Positions 8,523 through 16,990 of a stretch of 64,000 bases of DNA are shown one piece after another. The notes below the pieces were generated by a model. The model saw only the letters and a program-made list of their open reading frames with translations, had not been told where the DNA came from and ran no database searches. The DNA lies in contig NZ_LQPW01000132.1 of NCBI RefSeq assembly GCF_002116635.1, positions 1 to 64,000 on the forward strand, written 5' to 3'. Position 1 is the first letter of the stretch. Every line of letters starts with the position of its first letter. The position numbers were made by a program, and so were the translations under genes. Source of the DNA: Mycobacterium szulgai (GTDB lineage: Bacteria > Actinomycetota > Actinomycetes > Mycobacteriales > Mycobacteriaceae).

Positions 8523-9908
8523 GTGGTGACTTCACCGAGCAACCTGCCCCGGACCGTCGGCGAGCTGCGCGCCTCCGGTCATCGCGAACGGGGAGTCAAG
8601 CAGGAAATCCGGGAAAACCTGCTGACGGCCTTGGCCGAAGGCGACGATGTGTGGCCGGGCATCCTGGGCTTCGACGACACCGTGATCCCCCAGCTGGAAC
8701 GGGCGCTGATCGCAGGCCATGACTTCGTCCTGCTCGGCGAACGCGGCCAGGGCAAGACGCGACTGCTGCGGGCGTTGACCGGACTGCTCGACGAGTGGAC
8801 GCCGGTGATCGACGGATCCGAACTTGGTGAGCATCCCTACACCCCGATCACGCCGGAGTGGATCCGGCGTGCCGCTCAGTTGCAAGACGACCTGCCGGTG
8901 TCCTGGAAGCACCGCAGCGAGCGCTACACCGAGAAGCTGGCCACTCCCGACACCAGCGTCGCCGACCTGGTCGGCGACATCGACCCGATCAAGGTCGCCG
9001 AGGGCCGCAGCCTAGGCGACCCCGAGACCATCGCCTACGGGCTGATCCCGCGTGCCCACCGGGGCATCGTCGCGGTCAACGAACTGCCCGACCTTGCCGA
9101 GCGCATTCAGGTGTCGATGCTCAATGTCATGGAAGAACGCGACATCCAGGTCCGCGGGTACACCCTGCGGCTGCCGCTGGACGTCCTGGTGGTCGCCAGC
9201 GCCAACCCCGAGGACTACACGAACCGCGGTCGCATCATCACTCCGCTCAAAGACCGCTTCGGCGCCGAGATCCGCACCCACTATCCACTGGAACTGGAGG
9301 CTGAGGTCGGCGTCATCGTCCAGGAAGCACACCTGAGCGCTCAGGTTCCTGATTATCTGATGCAGGTGATCGCCCGGTTCGCCCGTTACTTGCGGGAATC
9401 CAATTCGGTAGATCAGCGCTCCGGTGTTTCGGCGCGTTTCGCCATCGCGGCCGCCGAGACGGTCGCTGCCGCGGCCCGGCACCGCGGTGCGGTGCTGGGG
9501 GAGACCGACCCGGTGGCACGGGTCGTGGATCTGGGCACCGTGATCGACGTGCTGCGCGGAAAGCTGGAGTTCGAGTCCGGTGAGGAGGGCCGCGAACAGG
9601 CGGTGCTCGAACACCTGCTGCGCCGCGCCACCGCCGATACGGCGTCCCGGGTGCTCGGCGGCATCGACGTCGGCTCATTGGTGGCCGCCGTGGAGGGTGG
9701 CTCCGCGGTGACGACGGGTGAGCGGGTGTCGGCCAAGGATGTGCTGGCCGCGGTTCCGGGGCTATCCGTGGTGGACAAGATCGCGCGCAAGCTCAACGCC
9801 GAGTCCGAAGGAGAGCGCGCCGCCGCCTTGGAACTCGCGCTGGAAGCCTTGTATCTGGCCAAGCGCATCGACAAGGTTTCCGGGGAGGGCCAGACCGTCT
9901 ATGGCTAA
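8523..9908 (+). CDS. MoxR/ChlI-type AAA+ ATPase (Rv0958-like)
   Basis: A 461-residue AAA+ ATPase of the magnesium-chelatase or MoxR type. It has Walker A GERGQGKT near residues 71-78, a Walker B-like GIVAVNELPDL near 183 and a sensor region VVASANPEDYTNRGR. Such ATPases act as chaperones that insert metal cofactors or remodel complexes together with a VWA-domain partner. The partner is the next gene, whose ATG lies within this gene's last codons. Mycobacteria do not make chlorophyll, so a magnesium-chelatase role proper is unlikely. The start is GTG at 8523, and the adjoining GTG at 8526 is equally possible. Confidence 0.88.
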   Translation: MVTSPSNLPRTVGELRASGHRERGVKQEIRENLLTALAEGDDVWPGILGFDDTVIPQLERALIAGHDFVLLGERGQGKTRLLRALTGLLDEWTPVIDGSELGEHPYTPITPEWIRRAAQLQDDLPVSWKHRSERYTEKLATPDTSVADLVGDIDPIKVAEGRSLGDPETIAYGLIPRAHRGIVAVNELPDLAERIQVSMLNVMEERDIQVRGYTLRLPLDVLVVASANPEDYTNRGRIITPLKDRFGAEIRTHYPLELEAEVGVIVQEAHLSAQVPDYLMQVIARFARYLRESNSVDQRSGVSARFAIAAAETVAAAARHRGAVLGETDPVARVVDLGTVIDVLRGKLEFESGEEGREQAVLEHLLRRATADTASRVLGGIDVGSLVAAVEGGSAVTTGERVSAKDVLAAVPGLSVVDKIARKLNAESEGERAAALELALEALYLAKRIDKVSGEGQTVYG

Positions 9909-11883
9909 ACCTTCTGGCGGGCACTCGACGCGATACTCGGCGTACACCGGCGGACCCGATCCGCTGGCTCCGCCGGTGGATCTGCGCGAGGCGCTTGAAC
10001 AGATCGGCCAGGACGTCATGGCCGGCACCTCGCCGCGCCGCGCGCTGTCGGAGTTGCTGCGGCGCGGCACCCGCAACATGCCGGGTGCTGACCGGCTGGC
10101 CGCCGAAGCCAACCGTAAAAGGCGGGAGTTGTTGCGCCGCAACAACTTGGACGGCACTCTGCAACAGATCAAAAGGCTGCTCGACGAGGCGGTGCTGGCC
10201 GAACGCAAGGAACTGGCCCGCGCCCTCGACGACGACGCCCGTTTCAACGAGCTGCAGCTGGAGTCGCTCCCGCCGTCGCCGGCCAAGGCCGTTCAGGAAC
10301 TGTCGGACTACAACTGGCGCAGCGGCGAGGCCCGCGAAAAGTACGAGCAGATCAAGGATTTGCTCGGTCGCGAGATGCTCGACCAGCGCTTTGCCGGGAT
10401 GAAAGAGGCGCTGCAGGGCGCCACCGACGAGGACCGCCAGCGGGTCAACGACATGCTGAACGACCTCAACGACCTGCTGGACAAGCACGCCAAGGGCGAG
10501 GACACCCAGCAGGACTTTCAAGACTTCATGGACAAGCACGGCGAGTTCTTCCCGGAGAATCCGCGCAACGTCGAGGAGCTGCTGGACTCGCTGGCCAAGC
10601 GGGCCGCCGCCGCGCAGCGGTTCCGCAACAGCCTGTCCCAAGAACAGCGCGACGAGTTAGATGCTCTGGCGCAGCAGGCATTTGGCTCACCGGCCTTGAT
10701 GCAATCGCTGAGCCGCCTCGACGCGCATCTGCAAGCGGCGCGACCGGGTGAGGATTGGACGGGGTCCGAGCGGTTCTCCGGAGACAATCCATTCGGGATG
10801 GGCGAGGGCACCCAAGCGCTGGCCGATATCGCCGAGCTGGAGCAGCTGGCCGAGCAGCTGTCGCAGAGCTACCCGGGCGCCACCATGGACGACGTCGACT
10901 TGGACGCGCTGGCCCGTCAGCTCGGCGACCAGGCCGCCATCGACGCGCGAACGCTCAACGAACTAGAACGTGCACTGGTCAATCAGGGCTTCCTGGACCG
11001 CGGTTCCGACGGTCAGTGGCGGTTGTCGCCCAAGGCCATGCGCCGTCTCGGCGAAGCCGCGTTGCGCGATGTGGCCCAACAGCTTTCCGGGCGCCGCGGC
11101 GAACGTGATCACCGGCGCGCGGGGGCCGCCGGCGAGTTGACCGGCGCGACCCGGCCCTGGCAATTCGGTGACACCGAACCCTGGAACATTCCCCGCACCC
11201 TGACCAACGCGGTGCTGCGGCAGGCCGGAACCGGCGGTTCGCGCAACGCCATTCGCCTTACCGTCGACGACGTCGAGGTCTCCGAGACCGAAACACGCAC
11301 GCAGGCCGCGGTAGCCCTCCTGGTGGACACCTCGTTTTCGATGGTGATGGAGAATCGCTGGCTGCCGATGAAGCGCACCGCGCTTGCACTCAACCACCTG
11401 GTGTGCACGCGGTTCCGTTCGGATGCCTTGCAGATCATCGCCTTTGGACGTTACGCGCGCACGGTGACCGCCGCTGAGCTCACCGGGTTGGAAGGGGTCT
11501 ACGAGCAGGGCACCAACCTGCATCACGCGCTGGCGCTCGCCGGGCGTCACCTACGCAGGCACCCCAACGCGCAACCCGTCGTGCTGGTGGTCACCGACGG
11601 TGAGCCCACCGCCCATCTGGAGGACGTCAGCGGCGACGGCTCGTCCGTATTCTTCGACTACCCGCCACATCCGCGCACCATCGCCCACACCGTGCGCGGG
11701 TTCGACGAAATGGCCCGGCTCGGTGCGCAAATCACGATCTTCCGGCTGGGCAGTGACCCCGGCCTGGCCCGGTTCATCGATCAGGTTGCGCGCCGGGTGG
11801 AAGGCCGGGTCGTGGAGCCCGATCTCGATGGGCTGGGCGCGGCGGTCGTGGGCGACTACCTGCGGTCGAGGCGCCGTCGCTAA
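9901..11883 (+). CDS. VWA-domain protein partner of the MoxR ATPase (Rv0959-like)
   Basis: A 660-residue protein. It has long charged helical regions (about 30-330) with coiled-coil character and a C-terminal von Willebrand A domain with the metal-site motif DTSFS in VALLVDTSFSMVME. A VVLVVTDGEPTAHL strand follows. The ATG at 9901 overlaps the end of the ATPase gene by eight bases, which decides the start over an upstream open extension. MoxR ATPase plus VWA protein is a recurring two-gene chaperone module; its client is unknown. Confidence 0.85.
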   Translation: MAKPSGGHSTRYSAYTGGPDPLAPPVDLREALEQIGQDVMAGTSPRRALSELLRRGTRNMPGADRLAAEANRKRRELLRRNNLDGTLQQIKRLLDEAVLAERKELARALDDDARFNELQLESLPPSPAKAVQELSDYNWRSGEAREKYEQIKDLLGREMLDQRFAGMKEALQGATDEDRQRVNDMLNDLNDLLDKHAKGEDTQQDFQDFMDKHGEFFPENPRNVEELLDSLAKRAAAAQRFRNSLSQEQRDELDALAQQAFGSPALMQSLSRLDAHLQAARPGEDWTGSERFSGDNPFGMGEGTQALADIAELEQLAEQLSQSYPGATMDDVDLDALARQLGDQAAIDARTLNELERALVNQGFLDRGSDGQWRLSPKAMRRLGEAALRDVAQQLSGRRGERDHRRAGAAGELTGATRPWQFGDTEPWNIPRTLTNAVLRQAGTGGSRNAIRLTVDDVEVSETETRTQAAVALLVDTSFSMVMENRWLPMKRTALALNHLVCTRFRSDALQIIAFGRYARTVTAAELTGLEGVYEQGTNLHHALALAGRHLRRHPNAQPVVLVVTDGEPTAHLEDVSGDGSSVFFDYPPHPRTIAHTVRGFDEMARLGAQITIFRLGSDPGLARFIDQVARRVEGRVVEPDLDGLGAAVVGDYLRSRRRR

Positions 11884-11891
11884 GGTCTCTG

Positions 11892-12089
11892 AAGCGGTGC
11901 CGCTCGCGGAAAGCCTTGGCATTGCGGTGTCTGCTTTTGCGCTACCTCCTGGTACTGCGGCTGCGGAGTCTGTTGGCGCGGACCCGCGGCGATGCCGCGC
12001 ACTATGCAGAGTTGCGCGATCGCTACCGCGACATGGCGACATCAGTGGGCTTCGCGGGGCAGCGAGCCTGGGCCGAAGCGCTGTCCTGA
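11892..12089 (+). pseudogene. Remnant of an adenylate cyclase/LuxR-type regulator C terminus
   Basis: One plus-strand frame ending in TGA at 12087-12089 encodes about 65 residues with the pattern LLARTRGDAAHYAELRDRY followed by RDMATSVGFAGQRAWAEAL. This resembles the C-terminal end of large mycobacterial cyclase or ATPase/LuxR-type regulators. It has no ATG start and no upstream domains, and it runs out of the end of the preceding gene. I read it as decayed debris. In H37Rv this interval holds a vapBC9-type toxin-antitoxin pair (recalled), which I do not see here. The family match is by memory of the motif only. Confidence 0.4.
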
Positions 12090-12100
12090 CGGCGGCGTCG

Positions 12101-12757
12101 CTAGTAGGCGTCTACCACCCGGCCGCCGGGAGACCCGTACAGGTACGGGTAGTGCACTTCGGGGTCGTTCGGCGGCCGCATCGACGGCGGCGGCGGCTCG
12201 GTGCGCCAGGCGCCGGGCAGGTGACAGCCGGTGTCGGACGAATAGGTCAGTGGGCTGCCGGCGTCGCCGTTGACCAGGTTGATTGTGACGCCGTCATCGC
12301 GGATTTGGGAGTCGTTGGCCGCACCGGGCGGTAACGGTGGTTGACCGGGTGCGGAGTTGTTGGCCCGGAAACCAGCTGCGGTGAACGCCGGCGCCAGGTC
12401 GGCCACAATCTGGGCCCATTGCTCGCCGGACGGCGCCGGCCGCCCGAAGAACAAGTCGCTTTTAACCTGCCTGCCGATGTTGCGGTTGAACGGCTCGTTG
12501 CAGCCGTTGGTGGGATGGCTGACCGTGACGTCGGTCGAGAATTGCGTCTGCGGCGAGTATTTCGCGACCGCGGCCCGGATCGTCGCGTCCAGGCCACCGA
12601 GCTGTTTCTGGACGGCTTCCAGGTCCGGGCGCTGGTTGACGATCGTCTGCAGGCGGTCCAGCTCGCGCCGCCCCGGATTGGCATAGGGGTCAAACGGTTT
12701 GAGGCATCCGGCCAGCAGAGCGGCGACGCCGAGAATCAACGCGCCCCGATGTCTCAT
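12101..12757 (-). CDS. lprP: Lipoprotein, LprP-like (Rv0962c-like)
   Basis: A 218-residue exported lipoprotein. A short signal peptide ends in the lipobox LLAGC, so the mature protein would start at Cys18 and be anchored to the membrane. The mature part has a helical segment (ELDRLQTIVNQRPDLEAVQKQL) and a conserved C-terminal domain with several Cys and Trp residues. This family of mycobacterial lipoproteins has no known activity. The start overlaps the stop of the upstream hydrolase gene by four bases, so the two are likely one operon with the WXG100-like gene. Confidence 0.8.
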   Translation of the reverse strand: MRHRGALILGVAALLAGCLKPFDPYANPGRRELDRLQTIVNQRPDLEAVQKQLGGLDATIRAAVAKYSPQTQFSTDVTVSHPTNGCNEPFNRNIGRQVKSDLFFGRPAPSGEQWAQIVADLAPAFTAAGFRANNSAPGQPPLPPGAANDSQIRDDGVTINLVNGDAGSPLTYSSDTGCHLPGAWRTEPPPPSMRPPNDPEVHYPYLYGSPGGRVVDAY

Positions 12758-14370
12758 GGCTTGATCACATCGTCGGGCAGGCCCGCCAGCACCGCGGCCA
12801 TGTTGTATCCACTCATCCGAAGTTGATTGTTACTGCCTTCGCGAGCGTATTCCGAATGCCCGTATGCCCGCTCGTGCAGCAGGCCGTCACCGCGGGCTCC
12901 GCCTGGTGCCATGCCCGTCTTAACCGACAACTCGATCATGCCCGGGACATCCTGCGGTGCGGCGCCGAACGCACCGAGTTCTGAAATGGTTTCGGCCACA
13001 AAGTCGTTGACACCTACCTCGTAGAAGGCATGTCCTGGCGCGACACCGAGCTGGGCCGCGTCGTTGATCTCGACGCCGGGCGAACCGTAAAGCACGACGT
13101 CGCTGACCGGAGAGCCACGCTGCAGCGCCAGGCTGGTGGTCAAAGAACCGTAGGAATGCCCAAAGGCGGTGATGTGCTGGTAGGGCACGTTGGACGCGGC
13201 GGCCAGGCCTTTGTAGAAGTTGTTCAGCGGACCAGAGCCCTTGCGCGCCAGCCAATCCTGCGTGACGTCTTTGAGGTTGCCCGGCGCGTCATAGCCAAGC
13301 CAGGCAACTGATGCCACCGCGTCCGGGTTCGGCAGCCCCGCTCGTGCCCTGAGTTCGGCTGCCTTGTCGCGTTGCGCGGCAGCCTCCCTGACCATTTGGT
13401 TCACGCTCGAGCTGACGCGGGTGCTCAGGCCGCCCACCGTGACGCCGACGCGCTCGGCGTTGTCGACGTCGCCGACCGCCAGCGCCGCCAGAACTTTGCG
13501 GGGGTGGCTCCCGGTCTCCAGCAGTATCAGGCTGGTCCCCGGTTGCCCGGTGAGTGTGTCGCGCACTGCCTTCAAGTCCGCCAATTTGTCGGTGTTGGTG
13601 TGCCAGGCTCCGTAGCCGTCATACCAACCCTGCTGCAGCCGGGCGATTTCTTGTTGCAGCACGGCCACATTCAGTTCATTGCGGATATCTGTAGGGATGC
13701 CGTCGAGGTTGCGCAGCGACGCGCCGAACCACTCCTTGACCCGATCCTGCTGACCTGGAGTCAGCGCATGCCACCACTTGCTCACCTCCGTTGGGGGACT
13801 GCCGGGCGCCGGTAGCGCCGGCATCTTCGGCGGCAGGTGGCTGAGCGCAGTGGCGACCTGTTCGGGTGACAGGTCGCCGTCCGCGCCGCGAATCGCCGCC
13901 GCCAGGTCCTCGTCGGCGATTTCGGCATCGGCCAACAATCGCTTGATGTTCGCGGTCAGCCCCACTGCCGCGTCGATGATGCGCAGTTGATCCGCTGCGG
14001 AGAATGAAGACAAGTCGGACGGCGGCAACGCCACACCTGTCGCGTCGTTGATGACGAGCCGGCTGTCCCGCGCCGTATCGCGAATCCTGGACAGTTGCAA
14101 CCTGATTCCGGCAACCTCCTCGGCGGATTTCTCCGCCGCCCGGGCCACCACCTCACACGCATCGGCGTGGCTGCCCAGGACGAGGGTGGTGTGGCGCGTG
14201 GCGGCGTGCGCGGCTTCGGCGGTATCGCCGCCGAAATCGAACAAGCTCATCGTCTCGGTCAGGGCCGCAGCGGCGGCGCGGGTACCGTGTGCACGCCTGA
14301 TCGCGGCATCGAACACCGACCTGATCGCCGCGGGATCCCACCGCTCGACGTCGGCCAGGGTCAATGTCAT
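12754..14370 (-). CDS. DUF1023 alpha/beta hydrolase with N-terminal helical domain
   Basis: A 538-residue protein. The start used is the ATG giving MTLTLADVERWDP, whose codon overlaps the stop of the upstream WXG100-like gene. The first 200 residues are predicted helical, resembling secreted ESX-associated helical domains. The C-terminal half is an alpha/beta hydrolase (DUF1023) with the nucleophile elbow GHSYG in ITAFGHSYGSLTTSL and a terminal His region (YGHSEY). A lipase- or esterase-like activity is likely; the substrate is unknown. In H37Rv the corresponding region is, as I recall, split into shorter genes (Rv0963c, Rv0964c), while here one uninterrupted gene is present. Confidence 0.8.
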   Translation of the reverse strand: MTLTLADVERWDPAAIRSVFDAAIRRAHGTRAAAAALTETMSLFDFGGDTAEAAHAATRHTTLVLGSHADACEVVARAAEKSAEEVAGIRLQLSRIRDTARDSRLVINDATGVALPPSDLSSFSAADQLRIIDAAVGLTANIKRLLADAEIADEDLAAAIRGADGDLSPEQVATALSHLPPKMPALPAPGSPPTEVSKWWHALTPGQQDRVKEWFGASLRNLDGIPTDIRNELNVAVLQQEIARLQQGWYDGYGAWHTNTDKLADLKAVRDTLTGQPGTSLILLETGSHPRKVLAALAVGDVDNAERVGVTVGGLSTRVSSSVNQMVREAAAQRDKAAELRARAGLPNPDAVASVAWLGYDAPGNLKDVTQDWLARKGSGPLNNFYKGLAAASNVPYQHITAFGHSYGSLTTSLALQRGSPVSDVVLYGSPGVEINDAAQLGVAPGHAFYEVGVNDFVAETISELGAFGAAPQDVPGMIELSVKTGMAPGGARGDGLLHERAYGHSEYAREGSNNQLRMSGYNMAAVLAGLPDDVIKP

Positions 14371-14657
14371 CGGAGCGCTGCGGTGTTGGTCTGCTCCATC
14401 TCGGTCAAACCGGCCGCGGCCAAATGCATGCCGCAGGAGTGTTCGCCGAAGCGGCCGAGGTGGGCGGCGCTGGCGGTCGTCCACCGGTCAAGCAAGCCTG
14501 TCAGCGCTGAAGCCGAGGACCCGACCCATCCCCATTGCGCACCTTCGGCGGCGTCCTGGCAGGACCGCTGCAAAGCCAGCAGCGATTCGCCATGGCCGGC
14601 CAGCTGATTGCCCATATCGCAAAGCGCCTCAGAAAACGCGCGCAATTCCACCGCCAT
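14367..14657 (-). CDS. WXG100-like small protein
   Basis: A 96-residue, all-helical protein with a W-V-G turn in QWGWVGSSASAL near the middle, the hallmark of WXG100 (ESAT-6-like) type VII secretion substrates. Its stop overlaps the start of the hydrolase gene (ATGA), so both are coupled. A plausible reading is that it pairs with the helical N terminus of the hydrolase for export or folding. No ESX secretion genes lie in this window. The WXG assignment rests on length, helicity and the turn motif, not on a search. Confidence 0.6.
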   Translation of the reverse strand: MAVELRAFSEALCDMGNQLAGHGESLLALQRSCQDAAEGAQWGWVGSSASALTGLLDRWTTASAAHLGRFGEHSCGMHLAAAGLTEMEQTNTAALR

Positions 14658-14717
14658 AGCGCGGAGTATGGCACGGAAGATCAGCGCGGGCTATTCACCC
14701 TTGACAGACTTGGCCGG

Positions 14718-15320
14718 CTATTTGCGGGGCTTGCGCGCTTTGCGCTTAATGCCCACCCCGCCCCACAGGGAAAAGCCGCGGATATTCACCTTGGGGGCGC
14801 CGCGGGTGCCCTCGCCCACCACCTGGCGGTCGAAGCCGCCCATCACGCCGCGGCCGTGGATTTCGACGTTGACTTCGGGAGGCAGCAGGATAGTTTGGAC
14901 ACCCATAATCGAGTACGCATGAATCTCCACCTCGGTGGAGGTGAAGTCGGCGTAGCGCAGATCCACCACGCCGCTGCCCCACAGTGTGAAGGTGGTCAGC
15001 TTCTTAGGCACATTCCAGCGGCCGCGCCGCTCGAACCCACTCAGCAGGGCCAGCAACAGCGTGGACGGCGCCGGATTGCAACTTCCGCCTCGCCGGGGAT
15101 TGACCGGCGCGCCCGGCAAATCGGCTCGCAGCCGATCCAGTTCCTGGTATGTCGTCGCTGCGTAAGCCCTGGTCAGACGGTCTTCGTACTCGTTCAGCTC
15201 CAGGCGGCCCTGCTCTGCTGCGTAAGCCAGCAATTGCGCGAGCTGGATGCGATCGGTGTCGGCCGCGCGTGACGATTCGTCACGGTCGGCCTTCGCGTCA
15301 CGTTGCGCTGAATTGCTCAT
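14718..15320 (-). CDS. DUF1707 domain protein (Rv0966c-like)
   Basis: A 200-residue protein starting at the ATG for MSNSAQRDAKADRDE. The N-terminal DUF1707 (SHOCT-like) domain, about residues 18-75, contains LAYAAEQGRLELNEYEDR. The C-terminal part is a beta-repeat domain (FTLWGSGVVDLRYADFTS, YSIMGVQTILLPPEVNVE) of the kind seen in cell-wall-active or LiaF-like proteins. The length equals that recalled for Rv0966c. In H37Rv the next gene is csoR; here the accessory radical SAM cassette follows on the other strand. Confidence 0.82.
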   Translation of the reverse strand: MSNSAQRDAKADRDESSRAADTDRIQLAQLLAYAAEQGRLELNEYEDRLTRAYAATTYQELDRLRADLPGAPVNPRRGGSCNPAPSTLLLALLSGFERRGRWNVPKKLTTFTLWGSGVVDLRYADFTSTEVEIHAYSIMGVQTILLPPEVNVEIHGRGVMGGFDRQVVGEGTRGAPKVNIRGFSLWGGVGIKRKARKPRK

Positions 15321-15658
15321 CACCCACGAGCGTACGACTTCTCGATTTTGCTGCAAGGGGAGTTGCCTAAACTGCAACCTGCCCCGGCCGGGACCTTCGC
15401 GGTGGGCAACGCCGGCCGGGCCGCGGAGCCCGCACGGCGGTATCCGCGCCGGTATCGGATCTGCCCACTTTGCCGCAACGCTTTCTGTGCACCGCGACTT
15501 CGCAGCGGTGCAGCCTGACGCGTTATTCTTCACACGGCACTGGCGCCCGACGAAATGGCTGGCCATCCGGGGTATAAGGCTCAATTAACCGCGAATGTCG
15601 CGGGGTATGCGGCTGCATTGGGGAGGTATTAACGAAACAACAATAGGAAACCTTTCAC
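15321..15658. other. 338-base intergenic region upstream of the radical SAM cassette
   Basis: No convincing reading frame is present. Near the right end are a TATAAG hexamer (15573-15578), a GGGAGG at 15620-15625 and an AGGAAA at 15645-15650, seven to eight bases before the radical SAM ATG; the last is the likely ribosome binding site. The sequence becomes visibly more AT-rich over its last 120 bases. It is the probable promoter region of the cassette. I do not see a CsoR-type operator that I can defend. Confidence 0.4.
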
Positions 15659-16990
15659 ATGCAGATCGACCTTTCTCCGAAAAAGCCCACTGGGACCACC
15701 GCCGGGAATTATTTTGTGGGCAATTATCCACCTTTCTCGTATTGGACTGCCGAAGGCGTAAAAGACGCGTATGCGGCGTTGGCGCAGCCGCCGGCCGCCG
15801 GCACGCCGCTCGGGGTGTACGTCCATTTGCCGTTCTGCCGGCGCCGGTGTCACTTCTGCTACTTCCGTGTCTACACCGGCCGCGACGCCAAACCCGACCG
15901 GGTAACCAGCTATCTCGACGCGGTGCTCAAGGAGTCGCAGCTCTACAGCCAAATGCCATTGCTGTCGAGCCGGCTACCCCGTTATGTGTACTTCGGCGGC
16001 GGCACGCCGTCGTTTCTGTCGGTACCGAACCTCACGAAACTTTTCGCGGGACTGCAGCAGCACTTCCCCTTGACACATACCGACGAAATCGCCTTCGAGG
16101 CCGAGCCCGGCACGCTTACCGACGACAAGCTTTATGCACTGCGCGATCTGGGCGTGACGCGCCTGAGCATCGGCGTCGAGAACTTCGACGACGACATTCT
16201 GAAGGTCAACGGACGCGCGCACCTGTCCAATGACATCCACCGGGCAGTCGAAGTCGCCCGCAAAGCGGGCTTCAATCAGATCAACGTCGACCTCATCGCC
16301 GGCATGGTCAACGAGACCGAAACCAACTGGCGGGAATGCGTTCGCAAAGTCATCGACATGGGACCCGAGTGCGTCACCATTTACCAGCTCGAAGTTCCTT
16401 ACAACACCACCATCTACAAAGAGATGCACGCCAACGGTCAAATCGTCGCCCCGGTGGCCGATTGGCCAACCAAGCGCGCGTGGGTCGACTACGCGTTCTC
16501 GGAGCTGGAAAGCGTGGGCTACACGATCACCAGCGGCTACACCGCGATCCGCGATCCGGGCGTCAACAACTTCATGTACCGCGAGCATCTGTGGCGCGGC
16601 GCCGACATGATGGCCCTGGGCGTTTCGTCCTTCGGTCACCTCGGCGGCACCCACTGCCAAAACGAAAAGGACTTCGGCCCTTACGTCGAGCGCCTCGCCC
16701 GCGGCGAGCTGCCCATCGCGCGCGGCCTGGGATTGACAGACGACGACCGGCTGATTCGCGAATTCATCCTGCTGTTGAAGCTCGGCCAGGTCGACCCGGC
16801 TTATTTTCGGGCCAAGTTCGGCGTCGACGTCTCCGCGCGCTTCGCCGCCCCGCTGGCCCGCCATCAGGCGGCGGGACACCTGGAGTTCGACGATGATCGC
16901 ATCACGCTCACCCGGCAGGGGCTGCTGCGGGTTGACGAGTTGTTGCACGAGTTCTTCCGTCCGGAACACCGCGGACCCCGGTACGTCTGA
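15659..16990 (+). CDS. HemN-like radical SAM enzyme
   Basis: A 443-residue radical SAM protein of the HemN/HemW-like group. The cluster motif C60-x3-C64-x2-C67 lies in YVHLPFCRRRCHFCYF, followed by the YFGGGTPSFL glycine-rich motif near 111-120, FEAEPGTL and LSIGVENFDDDIL. A HemN-type C-terminal domain is present (about 370-440). Members include coproporphyrinogen dehydrogenase, the HemW haem chaperone, and class C methylases or cyclopropanases acting in natural product pathways. Its stop and the ATG of the flavoprotein share one base (TGATG), and an MFS exporter follows. That context argues for secondary metabolism rather than haem synthesis. The substrate is unknown. Confidence 0.85.
   Translation: MQIDLSPKKPTGTTAGNYFVGNYPPFSYWTAEGVKDAYAALAQPPAAGTPLGVYVHLPFCRRRCHFCYFRVYTGRDAKPDRVTSYLDAVLKESQLYSQMPLLSSRLPRYVYFGGGTPSFLSVPNLTKLFAGLQQHFPLTHTDEIAFEAEPGTLTDDKLYALRDLGVTRLSIGVENFDDDILKVNGRAHLSNDIHRAVEVARKAGFNQINVDLIAGMVNETETNWRECVRKVIDMGPECVTIYQLEVPYNTTIYKEMHANGQIVAPVADWPTKRAWVDYAFSELESVGYTITSGYTAIRDPGVNNFMYREHLWRGADMMALGVSSFGHLGGTHCQNEKDFGPYVERLARGELPIARGLGLTDDDRLIREFILLLKLGQVDPAYFRAKFGVDVSARFAAPLARHQAAGHLEFDDDRITLTRQGLLRVDELLHEFFRPEHRGPRYV

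Noticed and set aside
15659..16990. Radical SAM gene considered as hemN or hemW housekeeping gene
   Set aside because: It is coupled to a halogenase-like gene and an exporter, and not to haem or chaperone genes; a housekeeping role is not supported by context.
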